NCBI RefSeq assembly: GCF_020386615.1
Contig: NZ_CP077769.1
Coordinates: 620,001-684,000 of the forward strand
Direction: 5' to 3'
DNA from: Chitinophaga pendula
Lineage (GTDB): Bacteria; Bacteroidota; Bacteroidia; Chitinophagales; Chitinophagaceae
DNA: 64,000 nt
The position numbers and the translations under genes were made by a program. The notes under the pieces are model-generated. The model worked only from the letters and a program-made list of their open reading frames with translations, had not been told where the DNA came from and made no database searches. Positions 1-8,924 of this stretch are shown here, piece by piece; the stretch's first letter is position 1; every line of letters begins with the position of its first letter.

Positions 1-1
1 C

Positions 2-466
2 GGCGGATATGCAGTAGAACAATCCGTAGATTATCTCCGCAGGCAGGAGGCTAAAATAGCAGAGAGTACTGCAAAAGCAGATATTGTGATCACTACCGCT
101 CAGATCCCTGGCAAACAGGCGCCTGTACTGATCACGACGGACATGCTGGAGCGTATGCGTCCCGGTGCTGTGATCGTTGATCTGGCAGCTGCTACGGGTG
201 GTAATACTGCTGTGTCGCGGAACAATGAAACCGTTATCCACAATGGCGTTACCGTTATCGGTCATTCCAGCCTGGCAGCTACCATGCCTGCCGACGCGAG
301 TAAGTTATATGCCAGGAATGTTTCCAACTTCCTGCAGCTACTGTGGAAAGATAATCAGTTATCGCTCAATTTTGAGGACGACATTGTCCGGGGCGCCTGT
401 ATCGTGCATAACGGGGATATACTGATGGAGCGGTTGAAGACAGTGACATTGCCAGGCAATGTATAA
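2..466 (+). CDS. pntAA: NAD(P) transhydrogenase subunit alpha, C-terminal part (5' truncated)
   Basis: The open frame enters from the left window edge and ends at 466, giving about 154 residues. It matches the C-terminal half of the NAD(H)-binding domain I of proton-translocating transhydrogenase: the stretch around ITTAQIPGKQAP, then MRPGAVIVDLAAATGGN, then a short tail that closes the domain. In this family domain I exchanges hydride between NADH and NADP+ held by domain III, coupled to proton movement. The two other subunits follow in the same direction after 25 and about 89 bp, so this is a three-gene split transhydrogenase operon as in many Bacteroidota. The true start lies outside the window. 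Confidence 0.93.
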   Translation, partial: GGYAVEQSVDYLRRQEAKIAESTAKADIVITTAQIPGKQAPVLITTDMLERMRPGAVIVDLAAATGGNTAVSRNNETVIHNGVTVIGHSSLAATMPADASKLYARNVSNFLQLLWKDNQLSLNFEDDIVRGACIVHNGDILMERLKTVTLPGNV

Positions 467-491
467 GCAACGCACCTAAATCTTCATACAT

Positions 492-806
492 ATGGAACCC
501 ATTATCTTCTTTGTACAACAGCATATATCGCTGATATATATTGTGATCCTGTCTGTATTTCTGGGCATCGAAGTGATATCCCGCGTTCCCGCTGTCCTGC
601 ATACACCCTTGATGAGCGGGGCCAATGCCATACACGGTGTCGTGATCATCGGCGCTATTATCGTGATGGGGCAGGCAGCTGCAGATAATTACCTGGCGCT
701 TATATTGGGATTCCTGGCCGTTATATTGGGTACGCTCAATGTAGTGGGCGGTTTTGTTGTGACGGACCGCATGCTGGAAATGTTCAAAGGGAAGAAGAAA
801 AGCTGA
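492..806 (+). CDS. pntAB: NAD(P) transhydrogenase subunit alpha part 2 (membrane)
   Basis: A 104-residue, strongly hydrophobic protein with about three membrane segments. In organisms with a split alpha subunit this small protein carries the first helices of the membrane domain II. Sequence features are an N-terminal segment starting near residue 15, a middle helix around the VVIIGAIIVMGQAA stretch, and a last one around YLALILGFLAVILGTLNVVGG, with a lysine-rich end. It sits between the domain I gene and pntB, and its length and place match the family. It probably forms the proton path together with PntB. Confidence 0.93.
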   Translation: MEPIIFFVQQHISLIYIVILSVFLGIEVISRVPAVLHTPLMSGANAIHGVVIIGAIIVMGQAAADNYLALILGFLAVILGTLNVVGGFVVTDRMLEMFKGKKKS

Positions 807-895
807 CTGCCATCGCCTGACAATGAGGGCAGCCCTATATTGTTATGTGAACCCTGACAGTGAATACAGGATTACAGGATCTAATAAAAACCTTT

Positions 896-2305
896 ATGCA
901 AAGCAGCCTACTTTCTATTATCTACCTGATCGGATCTGTTACTTTTATTATCGGACTTAAAATGCTGAGCCATCCGGCAAGTGCCCGTAAAGGCAATCTG
1001 GTGGCGGCGGGAGGTATGACACTGGCTATACTGGGTACTATTTTCCTGTATGAGAAAGAGGGGGTACGTCTACATAACTATGGATGGATATTCGGAGGGC
1101 TGGCCATCGGTGCTTTTGTGGGGGTATTGGCGGCCAGGAAAGTGAAAATGACCGCTATGCCCGAGATGGTCAGTTTGTTCAACGGAATGGGGGGGGCCTG
1201 TGCTGCGCTCATCTCTGTGGTAGAGTATAATCACCTGCTCTCGTCGCAGCAGATGCCGGCAGGGTTGTCGCTGATCATCCTGTTGGGGTTGATTATCGGC
1301 ATTGTCTCCTTTGCCGGAAGTATGATCGCCTGGGGAAAATTGAATGGAAGTATCAGGGACTATTCTTTCAAAGGGCAACATATTTTCAATCTGGTGATCC
1401 TGGCGGTACTGCTGTTATTAGCGGCTTATCTGGTCGTGATCGCCGGTAATACCGGTGCTGTTTTTACCCGGGCACTGTTCTTTTATACCTTACTGTTATT
1501 GTCAATCGTCTATGGGATCTGTTTTGTAATGCCTATCGGCGGGGCCGACATGCCGGTGGTGATTTCCCTGCTGAATTCCTTTACAGGTGTTGCAGCTGCC
1601 TGTGGCGGTTTCCTTTATGACAATCCGGTCATGCTGACTGGGGGGATACTGGTAGGTTCTGCCGGTACGATACTTACAATACTCATGTGTAAGGCTATGA
1701 ATCGTTCTCTTAAGAATGTACTCATCGGCTCGTTCGGTGGTACGAAAGCGGGCGCTTCAACAGGAGTGCAAGGTGTATATAAGGCGATCAGTCTTTCTGA
1801 TACAGCGGTGGTACTGGCTTACGCCAACAAGGTGATGATCGTTCCGGGATATGGCCTGGCAGTGGCGCAGGCGCAACATGTATGTCACGAACTGGAAAAA
1901 TTACTGGAGGAAAGGGGGGTGGAGGTGAAATATGCGATCCATCCGGTTGCGGGCCGCATGCCCGGACACATGAATGTATTGCTGGCGGAAGCGGATGTAT
2001 CGTACGATAAACTGTTGGAAATGGAAGCGGCTAACAGTGAGTTCCCGACGACCGATGCAGTGTTGATATTAGGGGCTAATGATGTGGTGAACCCCGCTGC
2101 CAAACACGATCCCGCCAGCCCGATCTATGGCATGCCCATCCTGGAGGTAGAGCTGGCCAAAGCCGTTGTTGTTAACAAACGTAGTATGAAGCCCGGTTAC
2201 GCAGGTATAGAAAATGAATTGTTCTTTCAACCCAAGACATCTATGCTATTTGGCGATGCCAAAAAGGTCCTGCAGGAGTTGCTGACGGAGATACGAAATG
2301 TATGA
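896..2305 (+). CDS. pntB: NAD(P) transhydrogenase subunit beta
   Basis: Membrane part of domain II (residues about 1-270, many hydrophobic helices) followed by the NADP(H)-binding domain III. Domain III shows GYGLAVAQAQH, GRMPGHMNVLLAEA, GANDVVNPAA and a KRSMKPGYAG stretch, all typical for PntB. I place the start at ATG 896 (469 residues) because known PntB proteins begin directly at the first helix. An in-frame GTG at 860 would add 12 residues. The enzyme makes NADPH using the proton gradient. It is the last gene of the pnt operon; a separately oriented unit begins about 60 bp later. Confidence 0.93.
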   Translation: MQSSLLSIIYLIGSVTFIIGLKMLSHPASARKGNLVAAGGMTLAILGTIFLYEKEGVRLHNYGWIFGGLAIGAFVGVLAARKVKMTAMPEMVSLFNGMGGACAALISVVEYNHLLSSQQMPAGLSLIILLGLIIGIVSFAGSMIAWGKLNGSIRDYSFKGQHIFNLVILAVLLLLAAYLVVIAGNTGAVFTRALFFYTLLLLSIVYGICFVMPIGGADMPVVISLLNSFTGVAAACGGFLYDNPVMLTGGILVGSAGTILTILMCKAMNRSLKNVLIGSFGGTKAGASTGVQGVYKAISLSDTAVVLAYANKVMIVPGYGLAVAQAQHVCHELEKLLEERGVEVKYAIHPVAGRMPGHMNVLLAEADVSYDKLLEMEAANSEFPTTDAVLILGANDVVNPAAKHDPASPIYGMPILEVELAKAVVVNKRSMKPGYAGIENELFFQPKTSMLFGDAKKVLQELLTEIRNV

Positions 2306-2366
2306 TGGGCTGCTAACTTTATTTCCGTAATTCCTCAAAGGATTTTTACTTTGCTGAAAAAAAGCG

Positions 2367-3743
2367 TTGGCCGTATTACCTGAAGATTTTATAGCAACCC
2401 TCCCTTCATTGCCAGGTATGCAACTGGCATCCTTTCTGGAAGTGCATGCGCATCCTGGCAGAGTGACCTCTCTTCGATTCAATCCCTATAAGACGGATAT
2501 ATCTAACCGGCAACGTATTATAGCTGCCATGGAAGCGACTGCCTCGCCGGTACCCTGGAATGGGCTGGGAGCGTATCTTTCCCAGCGTCCGTCCTTTACG
2601 CTGGATCCTTATTTTCATGCAGGCGCCTATTACGTTCAGGAGGCATCTTCTATGTTCACGGGCTATGCTTTGCAACATACCTGTGCACTCTCACAACCCC
2701 TAAAAGTATTGGACCTTTGTGCGGCACCCGGAGGTAAATCGACCCTGATACAATCCCTGATCTCAGCAGATAGCCTGCTTGTTGCCAATGAGGTGATAAG
2801 GCCAAGGGCAGCGTTGCTGGCAGATAATATAACCCGCTGGGGCGCAGCGAATGTGGTAGTGACCAATAATGATCCCCGGGATTTTGCCCGTTTACCGGGT
2901 TATTTTGACGTTATGGTCGTAGATGCTCCCTGCTCGGGTTCCGGTCTTTTCCGGCGCGATCCGGAAGCTGTGAAAGAATGGTCTCCTGAAAATGTGATGC
3001 TTTGCAGCCAGCGGCAGCAGCGTATTTTAGCCGATGTGTTACCCGCGCTGCGTGAAGATGGCACATTGATCTATTCTACCTGCTCGTATTCCCGGGAAGA
3101 AGACGAAGACATCATGGAGTGGCTGGCTACGCATGAGGCCCTGGAAAATGTACCACTTCCTGTACCGGCAGACTGGAATATCGTTACTACTGAGGTGAAT
3201 GGTATGCAGGGGTATCGTTTTTATCCCGATAAGATACAAGGGGAGGGATTTTTCTTGTCCTGTTTCCGCAAAAAACAAGGCGGCCATTTCCAGCCAGGTA
3301 AACAGCGGAATGCGCTTAATACCATTGTCAAAAAAGATATTGAAAAGTTACAGCCGTGGATACGATCAGCGGCACCGCTGGCGATGGTGGAACACCAGGG
3401 AGAGGTGTTGCTGTGGCCGGAAGTGATCGCACCCGCAATAGCGCTGCTACAACAGCATTTATACTTGCGTAAGGCAGGCGTAAAGGCCGGGCAGCCGGGC
3501 AAGGAGCTGATACCTGATCATCAGCTGGCAGTGAGCTTGCTGGCGGCACCGGAGATACAACGTATATCCCTTACCTTGGATCAGGCATTGCAATACCTGC
3601 GTAAGGAAGATCCGCAACTGGGCAGTGTCGGAAAGGGCTGGGCCCTGATGTGTTATGAAGATATGCCATTGGGGTGGGCCAAGTTACTGCCCAATAGGAT
3701 GAATAACTATTATCCTAAAGAACTGCGGATACTTAAACAATAA
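2367..3743 (+). CDS. RsmF-like 16S rRNA m5C methyltransferase (NOL1/NOP2/Sun family)
   Basis: Predicted S-adenosylmethionine-dependent RNA cytosine-C5 methyltransferase of 458 residues. The SAM-binding motif CAAPGGKST lies at residues 118-126. The catalytic pair of the family is visible as Cys189 in DAPCSGSG and Cys239 in STCSYS. The C-terminal 150 residues resemble the RsmF/PUA-like RNA-binding extension, including a KGWALMCYEDMPLGWAK stretch. The start is a TTG at 2367, chosen because the family motif LPEDF follows at once and no in-frame ATG precedes it. The gene stands alone. RsmF modifies 16S rRNA in E. coli; the exact site in this organism cannot be told from sequence. Confidence 0.88.
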   Translation: MAVLPEDFIATLPSLPGMQLASFLEVHAHPGRVTSLRFNPYKTDISNRQRIIAAMEATASPVPWNGLGAYLSQRPSFTLDPYFHAGAYYVQEASSMFTGYALQHTCALSQPLKVLDLCAAPGGKSTLIQSLISADSLLVANEVIRPRAALLADNITRWGAANVVVTNNDPRDFARLPGYFDVMVVDAPCSGSGLFRRDPEAVKEWSPENVMLCSQRQQRILADVLPALREDGTLIYSTCSYSREEDEDIMEWLATHEALENVPLPVPADWNIVTTEVNGMQGYRFYPDKIQGEGFFLSCFRKKQGGHFQPGKQRNALNTIVKKDIEKLQPWIRSAAPLAMVEHQGEVLLWPEVIAPAIALLQQHLYLRKAGVKAGQPGKELIPDHQLAVSLLAAPEIQRISLTLDQALQYLRKEDPQLGSVGKGWALMCYEDMPLGWAKLLPNRMNNYYPKELRILKQ

Positions 3744-3883
3744 TATGGCACATTGCTTGCTGCTGGTCGTCTTTGAAAGATATATACACACAACAAAAGG
3801 CACTTTCTGTCGTTAGGGATATCGAACTGATTTATCAATTTTTACACATATATTCGTTGCCGGAAAGTATAAAATGAGTTAGT

Positions 3884-4888
3884 ATGGTTAAATCGATTAT
3901 GCCTGTTTTGGCATTTGTATTGAGTGCTGCTACGGTGCAAGCACAAGATACATTGGAGGTACAGGGCACCACACCAGATCTTTATGTAACGCACGCGGTC
4001 AAAAAAGGAGAAACCTTCTATAGTCTGGGCCGCGCGTACGGACTACCCCCGAAAGAAATTGCTGCAAAGAATAACCTGGCCTTTGATCAGGGTTTACAAC
4101 TCGGACAGCATGTCCGTATACCGTTGACAGGTGCAAACTTTTCGCAGGCCGGAGATGTAGGAGCACCTTCTTATCGTCCGGTATATCACCGGGTAGCTGA
4201 AAAAGAAACACTTTACCGCATCAGTGTTAATTACAACAAAGTAGCGCTGGATAATGTACGGCACTGGAATAATCTTAATGGTGATGGACTGAAAAAAGAT
4301 AGCTATGTGATCGTAGGATGGGTGAAAGGTAATGGCTCATCGGCGGTGTTGGCAGCCAATACACCGGCACCGGCACCGGCACCTGTTGTCAAACAGACAC
4401 CAGCTCCTGTATCTGCGCAGCCAGCACCAAAACCACAAGAGACGGTTAAACAGGATAGCAATGTCAGCACACCTGCTCCGGTAGCCAGTAAGCCGGTGAC
4501 GACTCCACCGCCAACACCTACGGCACCTGCTCCAGCGCCCTCTTCGACCCCACCTGTTACAGTGGCCTCAGATGCGAGCTTTGAACAGTTGTATCAGCAG
4601 CAGGTAGGCAATGGAAAAGGAGTAACGACGGAAAAAGGTCCTGGTTCCTGGTTTAAGAGTAATGCAGGCCCGGGCAAGTACTATGCCCTTCATAATACCG
4701 CCGCCAGAGGTACGATCATCAAGGTGACCAATCCGCTGAATGGCCGTGCTATCTATGCGAAGGTGCTGGATGCTATTCCCCAGCTCAAAACAAACGCCAA
4801 CCTGATCATCAAACTCAGCGATGCAGCGATGTCTGCGTTAGGCACTAACGAGACAAAGTTCTATTGTGAACTGAGTTACGATGACTAA
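3884..4888 (+). CDS. Secreted LysM protein with C-terminal RlpA-like double-psi beta-barrel
   Basis: 334 residues. A signal peptide ends near residue 20 (AATVQAQ). Two LysM repeats follow: residues about 34-80 (YVTHAVKKGETFYSLGRAYG) and about 98-145 (YHRVAEKETLYRISVNYN). A 70-residue linker rich in Pro, Ala and Thr leads to a C-terminal domain (about 250-334) with GSWFKSN, LHNTAARGTIIKVTNPLNGR and VLDAIP. That domain fits the double-psi beta-barrel of RlpA, expansins and EG45 proteins. LysM binds N-acetylglucosamine in peptidoglycan, so this is probably a periplasmic wall-associated protein. Whether the barrel cleaves glycan is not shown. It is monocistronic with its own terminator. Confidence 0.85.
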   Translation: MVKSIMPVLAFVLSAATVQAQDTLEVQGTTPDLYVTHAVKKGETFYSLGRAYGLPPKEIAAKNNLAFDQGLQLGQHVRIPLTGANFSQAGDVGAPSYRPVYHRVAEKETLYRISVNYNKVALDNVRHWNNLNGDGLKKDSYVIVGWVKGNGSSAVLAANTPAPAPAPVVKQTPAPVSAQPAPKPQETVKQDSNVSTPAPVASKPVTTPPPTPTAPAPAPSSTPPVTVASDASFEQLYQQQVGNGKGVTTEKGPGSWFKSNAGPGKYYALHNTAARGTIIKVTNPLNGRAIYAKVLDAIPQLKTNANLIIKLSDAAMSALGTNETKFYCELSYDD

Positions 4889-4907
4889 AGATATTTTTCA
4901 ATCCATA

Positions 4908-4944
4908 AAAAAAGGCCCGTGATCCTGATCATGGGCCTTTTTTA
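4908..4944 (+). terminator. Rho-independent terminator after the LysM gene
   Basis: Eleven-base arms ggcccgtgatc and gatcatgggcc pair with one G-U, flanked by an A run and followed by a run of six T. It lies about 20 bp behind the LysM/RlpA-like gene. Confidence 0.85.
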
Positions 4945-5052
4945 TGCATCGTTGGGAATTGGGCTTAACTATTTATTTATACACACCTGGTAAATAAATA
5001 ATGGGGTTTTACGACATTTGACACAGTTAATGAACAACCTATATTTTGATTT

Positions 5053-5997
5053 ATGAGACATCTGTACCTATGTACCTTGCTGATTATCGTTTGTTGTCTG
5101 TCAGTTTCTGCACAAAACAAATTTCCGACTTCTGGTGCTGTTGGGATTGGTACCACTGAGCCGAGTGCATTATTACATGTAAATAATGGTAACATCAGGC
5201 TGACGAACCCTTCCGTATATCCTTATGGCGTCAATATTGACCTGTCATTGACTGGCAACTGGGCGCGGGAGTTCAGTTTTTCTGCCAATAGCAACGGAAA
5301 ACTCTTCTCGTTGGGTGCCTTAAGCGACAGTGCTGGTTTTATTTACGGATATATCGGCGGTAATACCGTTGAGAATACTGCCTATCGTACTCCCTGGATG
5401 GTATTTAAGAGTAACGGTTATATCGGGATCAATAATAAGACACCCAATGCACAGCTGGAGATCAGCGGAGGACCGGTATGGACTTCCAATGGCTGGACAA
5501 AATCCCTCAAACTGCAGAATGGTGCAGCCGTCGAACTAGCGGGGAGTAAAAGAACCTTCGGCCTGGGTACGTCAGGAGATAAATTATATCTTTTTAACAT
5601 TCAGCCTGATGGCAATGCCGCTGCTCAGTATTTCCTGGTAGCCGATGGCAATACCGGGAATGTGACGATTGGTAACGTAAATACAGATTACAATGGCAAT
5701 AATTATAAACTGGCGGTGGATGGTGCTATCGGTACGCGTAAGATCCGTGTTCAGCAAGGTGCCTGGTCCGACTTTGTATTTCATGACAACTATGATCTGC
5801 CCAAATTATCTGCGGTGGAAAAATACATACGTGAACATAAGCACCTGGAGGGGATACCTTCAGAAAATGAGGTAAAAAAAGACGGGATAGATGTAGGTGA
5901 GATGAACAAGTTATTGCTACAGAAAATAGAAGAACTGACCTTACATATTATCGAGCTGAATAAAAGGCTTGAAAAAGTGGAAGCAAAACAGCTATAA
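5053..5997 (+). CDS. Secreted surface or fibre-like protein of unknown function
   Basis: 314 residues with a signal peptide (about 1-21, ending SVSAQ). The mature start contains GAVGIGTTEPSALLHV, a motif seen in many Bacteroidota surface and phage-tail-fibre-like proteins that fold as beta-rich stalks. A second GIxxxTPNAQLEISG repeat occurs near residue 130. The C-terminus has the family stretch LPKLSAVEKYIREHKHLEGIP followed by a coiled coil (last 40 residues, Leu/Ile heptads with Glu/Lys), likely a trimerisation or attachment module. No enzyme motif is visible. It has its own terminator and is probably a single gene. Function unknown. Confidence 0.75.
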   Translation: MRHLYLCTLLIIVCCLSVSAQNKFPTSGAVGIGTTEPSALLHVNNGNIRLTNPSVYPYGVNIDLSLTGNWAREFSFSANSNGKLFSLGALSDSAGFIYGYIGGNTVENTAYRTPWMVFKSNGYIGINNKTPNAQLEISGGPVWTSNGWTKSLKLQNGAAVELAGSKRTFGLGTSGDKLYLFNIQPDGNAAAQYFLVADGNTGNVTIGNVNTDYNGNNYKLAVDGAIGTRKIRVQQGAWSDFVFHDNYDLPKLSAVEKYIREHKHLEGIPSENEVKKDGIDVGEMNKLLLQKIEELTLHIIELNKRLEKVEAKQL

Positions 5998-5998
5998 A

Positions 5999-6040
5999 GA
6001 AAAAGGCCCGGATGCACTACAGTACACCGGGCCTTTTTCT
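5999..6040 (+). terminator. Bidirectional terminator between the fibre-like gene and fmt
   Basis: Perfect eleven-base arms aaaaggcccgg and ccgggcctttt around a 15-base loop, with A before and T after. It lies between converging genes and can serve both strands. Confidence 0.85.
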
Positions 6041-6060
6041 TTATGTGTGATGGGAGTGAT

Positions 6061-6996
6061 CTATTCAAAACGATATCCTCTCAGGAAGGCGACGATATCC
6101 ATCCGTTTTTTGCCTTCCAGCTGTAATTCTTCCAGCTGAATATAGCCATCAGCAGCGGCCATCTTCAGGAATGTTTTCTGATCGCTTACTACCGTGCCAG
6201 GTGCTTCTTTCGGAGCAGTATGGTCTTTGGTGGCTTTAAATATCTTTACGCTCTTACCATGCAGTTGTGTCCAGGCAGTGGGATAGGGACTAAGTCCTCT
6301 GATCAGGTTGTAAATGTGATCCATTGGTTGTTGCCAGTCGATGCGGCAATTCTCTTTGAATAGTTTGGGTGCATGCTTCAGTGTGTCAGGGTCCAGATGG
6401 GCTTGTGGAGTACCTTCCAGGGTATCATTACAAAGTGCATCTACTGTTTTGAGTAATACGCCTGCACCTTTTTGCATCAGTACGTCATGCAATTCTCCGG
6501 CAGTTTCATCTTCCCGTATTTCCACTGTATCGCTGAACAGTATATTGCCGGTGTCTATTTCGTGTTGTAAACGGAAGGTGGTGACACCGGTCTGTTTTTC
6601 TCCGTTGATCACTGCCCAGTTGATGGGCGCTGCACCTCTGTAATTGGGCAGGAGTGAAGCATGTACGTTAATAGTACCCAGTGGGGGCATATCCCATACT
6701 GTTATCGGCAGCATACGGAATGCTACTACGACCTGTAAGGTCGCATTGAGGCTACGCAGTTCTTCCTGGAATGCCGGGTTCTTTAGCTTTTCCGGTTGCA
6801 GCACTTTCAGTCCTTTGCTGACCGCGTATTTTTTAACCGCACTTTCCTGAAGTTGCAATCCTCTGCCCGCTGGTTTGTCGGGAGCCGTGACCACTCCCAC
6901 GACATGGTAGCCATGCTGTATGAGTATATCCAGGGAGGCCACCGCAAAGTCGGGTGTTCCCATGAATACGATCCTTAAATCTTTCTTATCTGTCAT
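6061..6996 (-). CDS. fmt: Methionyl-tRNA formyltransferase
   Basis: 311 residues from the ATG at 6996. Fmt transfers a formyl group from 10-formyl-tetrahydrofolate to initiator Met-tRNA. Visible signatures: FMGTPDFA near the N-terminus, NVHASLLPNYRGAAPINWA with the catalytic Asn and His, EIDTGNIL with the catalytic Asp, and a C-terminal OB-like domain starting near HAPKLFKENCRIDW. The frame stays open upstream for 49 more codons, but these would run into the neighbouring gene and do not look like Fmt. The length and MxDKKDLRIVFMG start fit the family. The NamZ-like gene lies 55 bp upstream on the same strand and may be co-transcribed. Confidence 0.97.
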   Translation of the reverse strand: MTDKKDLRIVFMGTPDFAVASLDILIQHGYHVVGVVTAPDKPAGRGLQLQESAVKKYAVSKGLKVLQPEKLKNPAFQEELRSLNATLQVVVAFRMLPITVWDMPPLGTINVHASLLPNYRGAAPINWAVINGEKQTGVTTFRLQHEIDTGNILFSDTVEIREDETAGELHDVLMQKGAGVLLKTVDALCNDTLEGTPQAHLDPDTLKHAPKLFKENCRIDWQQPMDHIYNLIRGLSPYPTAWTQLHGKSVKIFKATKDHTAPKEAPGTVVSDQKTFLKMAAADGYIQLEELQLEGKKRMDIVAFLRGYRFE

Positions 6997-7051
6997 ATTA
7001 TAGTGTCGTAAAGGCGTGAGGCAATGCCTGCAAAAATACGGTATTAACGGC

Positions 7052-8227
7052 TCATTCGAAATCAGGATATAGCAGGTAACGTTTCCGTATTTCTTTAAAC
7101 GCGGTAATAGCGGGTTGCCAGCTCTGCCGGATGCTGGCTTCACTTTTACCAGCTTTGATCTGTTCCTGCAAGGTGCTGTTGCCTGCTAGTTTATTGAAGA
7201 AATTATTAAAAAAGCCCGCTTTATCGGGATACTTACTGTAGGCTTCGAGTAGCCATTTCAGCTGCAGCTGATGATTGTTTTGAGGGGAGAGGGCGGCTGC
7301 ATCCCGGGAGAGGTCATAGCCATTACAACGTTGCCCTTTCAGTACCGGATCTTTGGCACCTGGCAGGCTACGAGGGGTAAAAGTATATGCGGTAGCGGGG
7401 AACTTAGGATGTCCAAATACCTGGAAAGGCTTGTCGGTACCTCTTCCCAGGCTGAATACAGTGCCTTCAAACAGGCAGAGGGAGGGATATAAATAGATGG
7501 CTGCCATATCGGGTAGATTGGGAGACGGCTTGACCGGCAGGCGATACAGGGTGCGATGGGTGTATTGCTGGCAGGGGATGACCATCAGCTGGCATTGCAG
7601 TTTGTTTTGCAGCCACTGTTCACCATTGAGCATGCGGGCATATTCACCGGTGGTCATACCGTGTACGATGGGGATGGGCTGCATGCCTACAAAAGACCGG
7701 AAGGAGGTATCCAATACCGGTCCATCCACATAATGACCGTTTGGATTGGGCCGATCTAATACGATGAGGGGTTTGTTGTAAGTGGCGGCGGCCTCCATCA
7801 GTTCCTGCAAGGAAGAGATATAGGTATAGAAGCGGGCGCCTGCATCCTGGATGTCAAAGATCAGGACATCCACATCCGCGAGGTCTGCGGCATCTGCTTG
7901 CCGGTGTTTGCCATACAAGGATACGATGGGAAGTCCTGTCTGTGGATCGGTGCTGTTACCTACTTTCTCTCCTGCATCTGCCTGTCCGCGGAAGCCGTGT
8001 TCAGGGCTGAATATCTTTTTGATGTTTACTTTCAGCTGCAGCAGGGAGTCTACCAGGTGACGACGGCCCAATGTAGCGGTCTGGTTGACCAGCAAGGCTA
8101 CACGTTTACCTTCCAGGAGTGGGAGGTAGGCGGCGGTCCTTTCGGCACCGGTGATCACCGGCGATTGTGCATGTGCCAGGTATGTCATGCAGAGGAGCGA
8201 GCCGCAAAACAACAGGAATTTGTTCAT
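7052..8227 (-). CDS. Exo-beta-N-acetylmuramidase NamZ-like protein (DUF1343, GH171)
   Basis: 391 residues with a signal peptide (about 1-20, TYLAHAQ). It shows the DUF1343 pattern: KRVALLVNQTATLGRRHLVD, FSPEHGFRGQADAGEKV, LPIVSLYG, DVLIFDIQDAGARFYTYI, VLDRPNPNG and a GVEGT-type FEGTVFSLGRGTDKPFQVFG segment. Members of this family (NamZ of Bacillus subtilis and Tannerella) release terminal N-acetylmuramic acid from peptidoglycan fragments. The role here, cell-wall turnover or muropeptide scavenging in the periplasm, follows from the family. It lies directly upstream of fmt and is divergent from the SlyD-type gene. Confidence 0.88.
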   Translation of the reverse strand: MNKFLLFCGSLLCMTYLAHAQSPVITGAERTAAYLPLLEGKRVALLVNQTATLGRRHLVDSLLQLKVNIKKIFSPEHGFRGQADAGEKVGNSTDPQTGLPIVSLYGKHRQADAADLADVDVLIFDIQDAGARFYTYISSLQELMEAAATYNKPLIVLDRPNPNGHYVDGPVLDTSFRSFVGMQPIPIVHGMTTGEYARMLNGEQWLQNKLQCQLMVIPCQQYTHRTLYRLPVKPSPNLPDMAAIYLYPSLCLFEGTVFSLGRGTDKPFQVFGHPKFPATAYTFTPRSLPGAKDPVLKGQRCNGYDLSRDAAALSPQNNHQLQLKWLLEAYSKYPDKAGFFNNFFNKLAGNSTLQEQIKAGKSEASIRQSWQPAITAFKEIRKRYLLYPDFE

Positions 8228-8406
8228 AAGTAGTGAATAGCTAAGCAGTAAAAATAGTAAATTGTTTACACTCGCGAGAAAGCTGCAGCAGAGGAGTTTT
8301 GAAATATCGCTACCGTACTGTAGTGCAGGAGCAGTAGCGATTTTGACTTTATACTATTTTACTTACCTTGCGGGTATATTCAGATAACACTTAATAATTT
8401 TTATTT

Positions 8407-8835
8407 ATGCAAGCAGTAAAAAACGGGGATACAGTGAAGGTGCATTATCACGGCCGTCTCACCAACGGAACAACTTTTGATTCCTCTGAAGGCCGTCAGC
8501 CACTGGAGTTCAAAGTGGGCGCGGGCATGGTTATCAAAGGATTTGATAATGGCGTGCTGGATATGAAACCGGGTGATAAAAAAACCGTACATATCCCTGT
8601 TGTTGAGGCTTACGGCCCCAAAAACGAAGAGTTGATCATGGATTTCCCGAAGGCTAATATCCCGGAGGATCTGAAGCCTGAGATAGGTATGGAGCTGCAG
8701 ATGAGCAACCCTCAGGGCAATGTATTTCCTGTGAAAGTGGTAGCTGTGAAAGATGAATTCATCACCCTGGATGCCAATCACGCACTGGCTGGTGAAGACC
8801 TGGTATTTGATATCGAACTGGTAGAGATCGTATAG
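8407..8835 (+). CDS. FKBP-type peptidyl-prolyl isomerase, SlyD type
   Basis: 142 residues. The FKBP core shows VHYHGRLTNGTTFDSS, PLEFKVGAGMVIKGFDNGVL and GDKKTVHIPVVEAYG. It is interrupted after about residue 75 by an insert-in-flap chaperone domain and closed by NHALAGEDLVFDIELVEI, the SlyD ending. The metal-binding His/Cys tail of E. coli SlyD is absent, as in many short SlyD proteins. It catalyses Xaa-Pro isomerisation and acts as a cytoplasmic folding helper. It is a single gene divergent from the NamZ gene. Confidence 0.93.
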   Translation: MQAVKNGDTVKVHYHGRLTNGTTFDSSEGRQPLEFKVGAGMVIKGFDNGVLDMKPGDKKTVHIPVVEAYGPKNEELIMDFPKANIPEDLKPEIGMELQMSNPQGNVFPVKVVAVKDEFITLDANHALAGEDLVFDIELVEIV

Positions 8836-8853
8836 TTTGTCAGACCATAATAG

Positions 8854-8909
8854 ACCGGGCTCCTGCATGAGATGGATGATTATCGTCCATATAGCTGCAG
8901 GAGCCCGGT
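8854..8909. terminator. Hairpin between converging slyD-type and thioesterase genes
   Basis: Perfect 14-base inverted repeat (accgggctcctgca / tgcaggagcccggt) with a 28-base loop, between two converging genes. The T run is weak on both sides, so this is a probable but not classic terminator. Confidence 0.6.
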
Positions 8910-8924
8910 GTTATTTAAGGATAT

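Noticed and set aside
6997..7143. Longer start for fmt
   Set aside because: It would overlap the NamZ-like gene, and the extra residues do not resemble Fmt.
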